Positions 7,208 to 7,257 of a stretch of DNA of 7,257 nt are shown piece by piece. This stretch comes from Solirubrobacteraceae bacterium. Lineage in GTDB: Bacteria > Actinomycetota > Thermoleophilia > Solirubrobacterales > Solirubrobacteraceae. The DNA lies in NCBI GenBank assembly GCA_024710825.1, contig JANJUA010000014.1:1-7257 (forward strand), read 5' to 3'. Numbering within the stretch: the stretch's first letter is position 1; each line of letters opens with the position of its first letter. The position numbers were made by a program, and so were the translations under genes. The notes under the pieces were generated by a model. The model searched no databases. It had not been told where the DNA came from and saw only the letters and a list, made by a program, of their open reading frames with translations.

Positions 7208-7257
7208 GCGCCGCGGGACGAGCATCGCGGCGCCCAGCGCGCCGCCCAGGTCGCCGA
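7193..7257 (-). CDS. C-terminal end of an unidentified protein (5' part outside window)
   Basis: Only the last 20 codons are visible, reading GDLGGALGAAMLVPRRS then LSS and a TGA stop at 7193-7195. The reading frame is judged real because codon third positions are almost all G or C, the peptide looks like a genuine Gly/Ala-rich protein end, and a strong hairpin sits exactly at its stop codon. A Gly/Ala-rich helix before the end is reminiscent of ROK-family sugar kinases (GALGAA), but 20 residues are too few to assign a function. Confidence 0.6.
   Translation of the reverse strand, partial: GDLGGALGAAMLVPRRSLSS

Overview
The window is GC-rich, almost fully coding bacterial DNA. High GC, GTG starts, few Shine-Dalgarno sequences, an HrdB/RpoD-like small sigma factor, an actinobacterial-style chemoreceptor HAMP region and an L,D-transpeptidase with a PG_binding_4-like region all point to a motile, high-GC actinobacterium. 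The class Thermoleophilia (Solirubrobacterales) is my best guess, but it is an inference and not proven by a marker gene.

Layout. On the minus strand, metK (S-adenosylmethionine synthetase, 918-2111) is followed, with a 4-bp stop/start overlap, by a PfkB-family kinase (921 down to the left edge, 3' end outside the window). Divergent from metK, after only 30 bp, purU (formyltetrahydrofolate deformylase, 2142-3005) runs on the plus strand. It converges, 6 bp apart, on an RpoD-like group 2 sigma factor on the minus strand (3012-3839). Across a 120-bp divergent spacer lies a transmembrane chemoreceptor on the plus strand (3960-6077). Its spacer carries a close match to a flagellar (FliA/sigma-28) promoter and a strong ribosome binding site. 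The chemoreceptor converges on, and overlaps by 11 bp, a secreted YkuD-type L,D-transpeptidase on the minus strand (6067-7116). At the right edge the last 20 codons of another minus-strand gene (stop at 7193-7195) are visible, and a 45-bp near-perfect palindrome spans its end.

How the genes work together. metK, its overlapping kinase and purU form a one-carbon/methyl-cycle cluster. MetK turns methionine and ATP into SAM, PurU releases formate and tetrahydrofolate from 10-formyl-THF, and the kinase may phosphorylate a nucleoside or sugar product of SAM use (inference from the overlap). The sigma factor and chemoreceptor share a divergent control region. The chemoreceptor is probably part of a flagellar regulon whose other genes lie elsewhere. 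The L,D-transpeptidase is a cell-wall cross-linking or anchoring enzyme with no obvious link to its neighbours.

I found no mobile element, CRISPR array, tRNA, rRNA or riboswitch. The window looks like ordinary chromosomal core sequence. The points most worth a second look are the regulatory spacers, the palindrome, the metK-coupled kinase and the unusual -35-recognition helix of the sigma factor.
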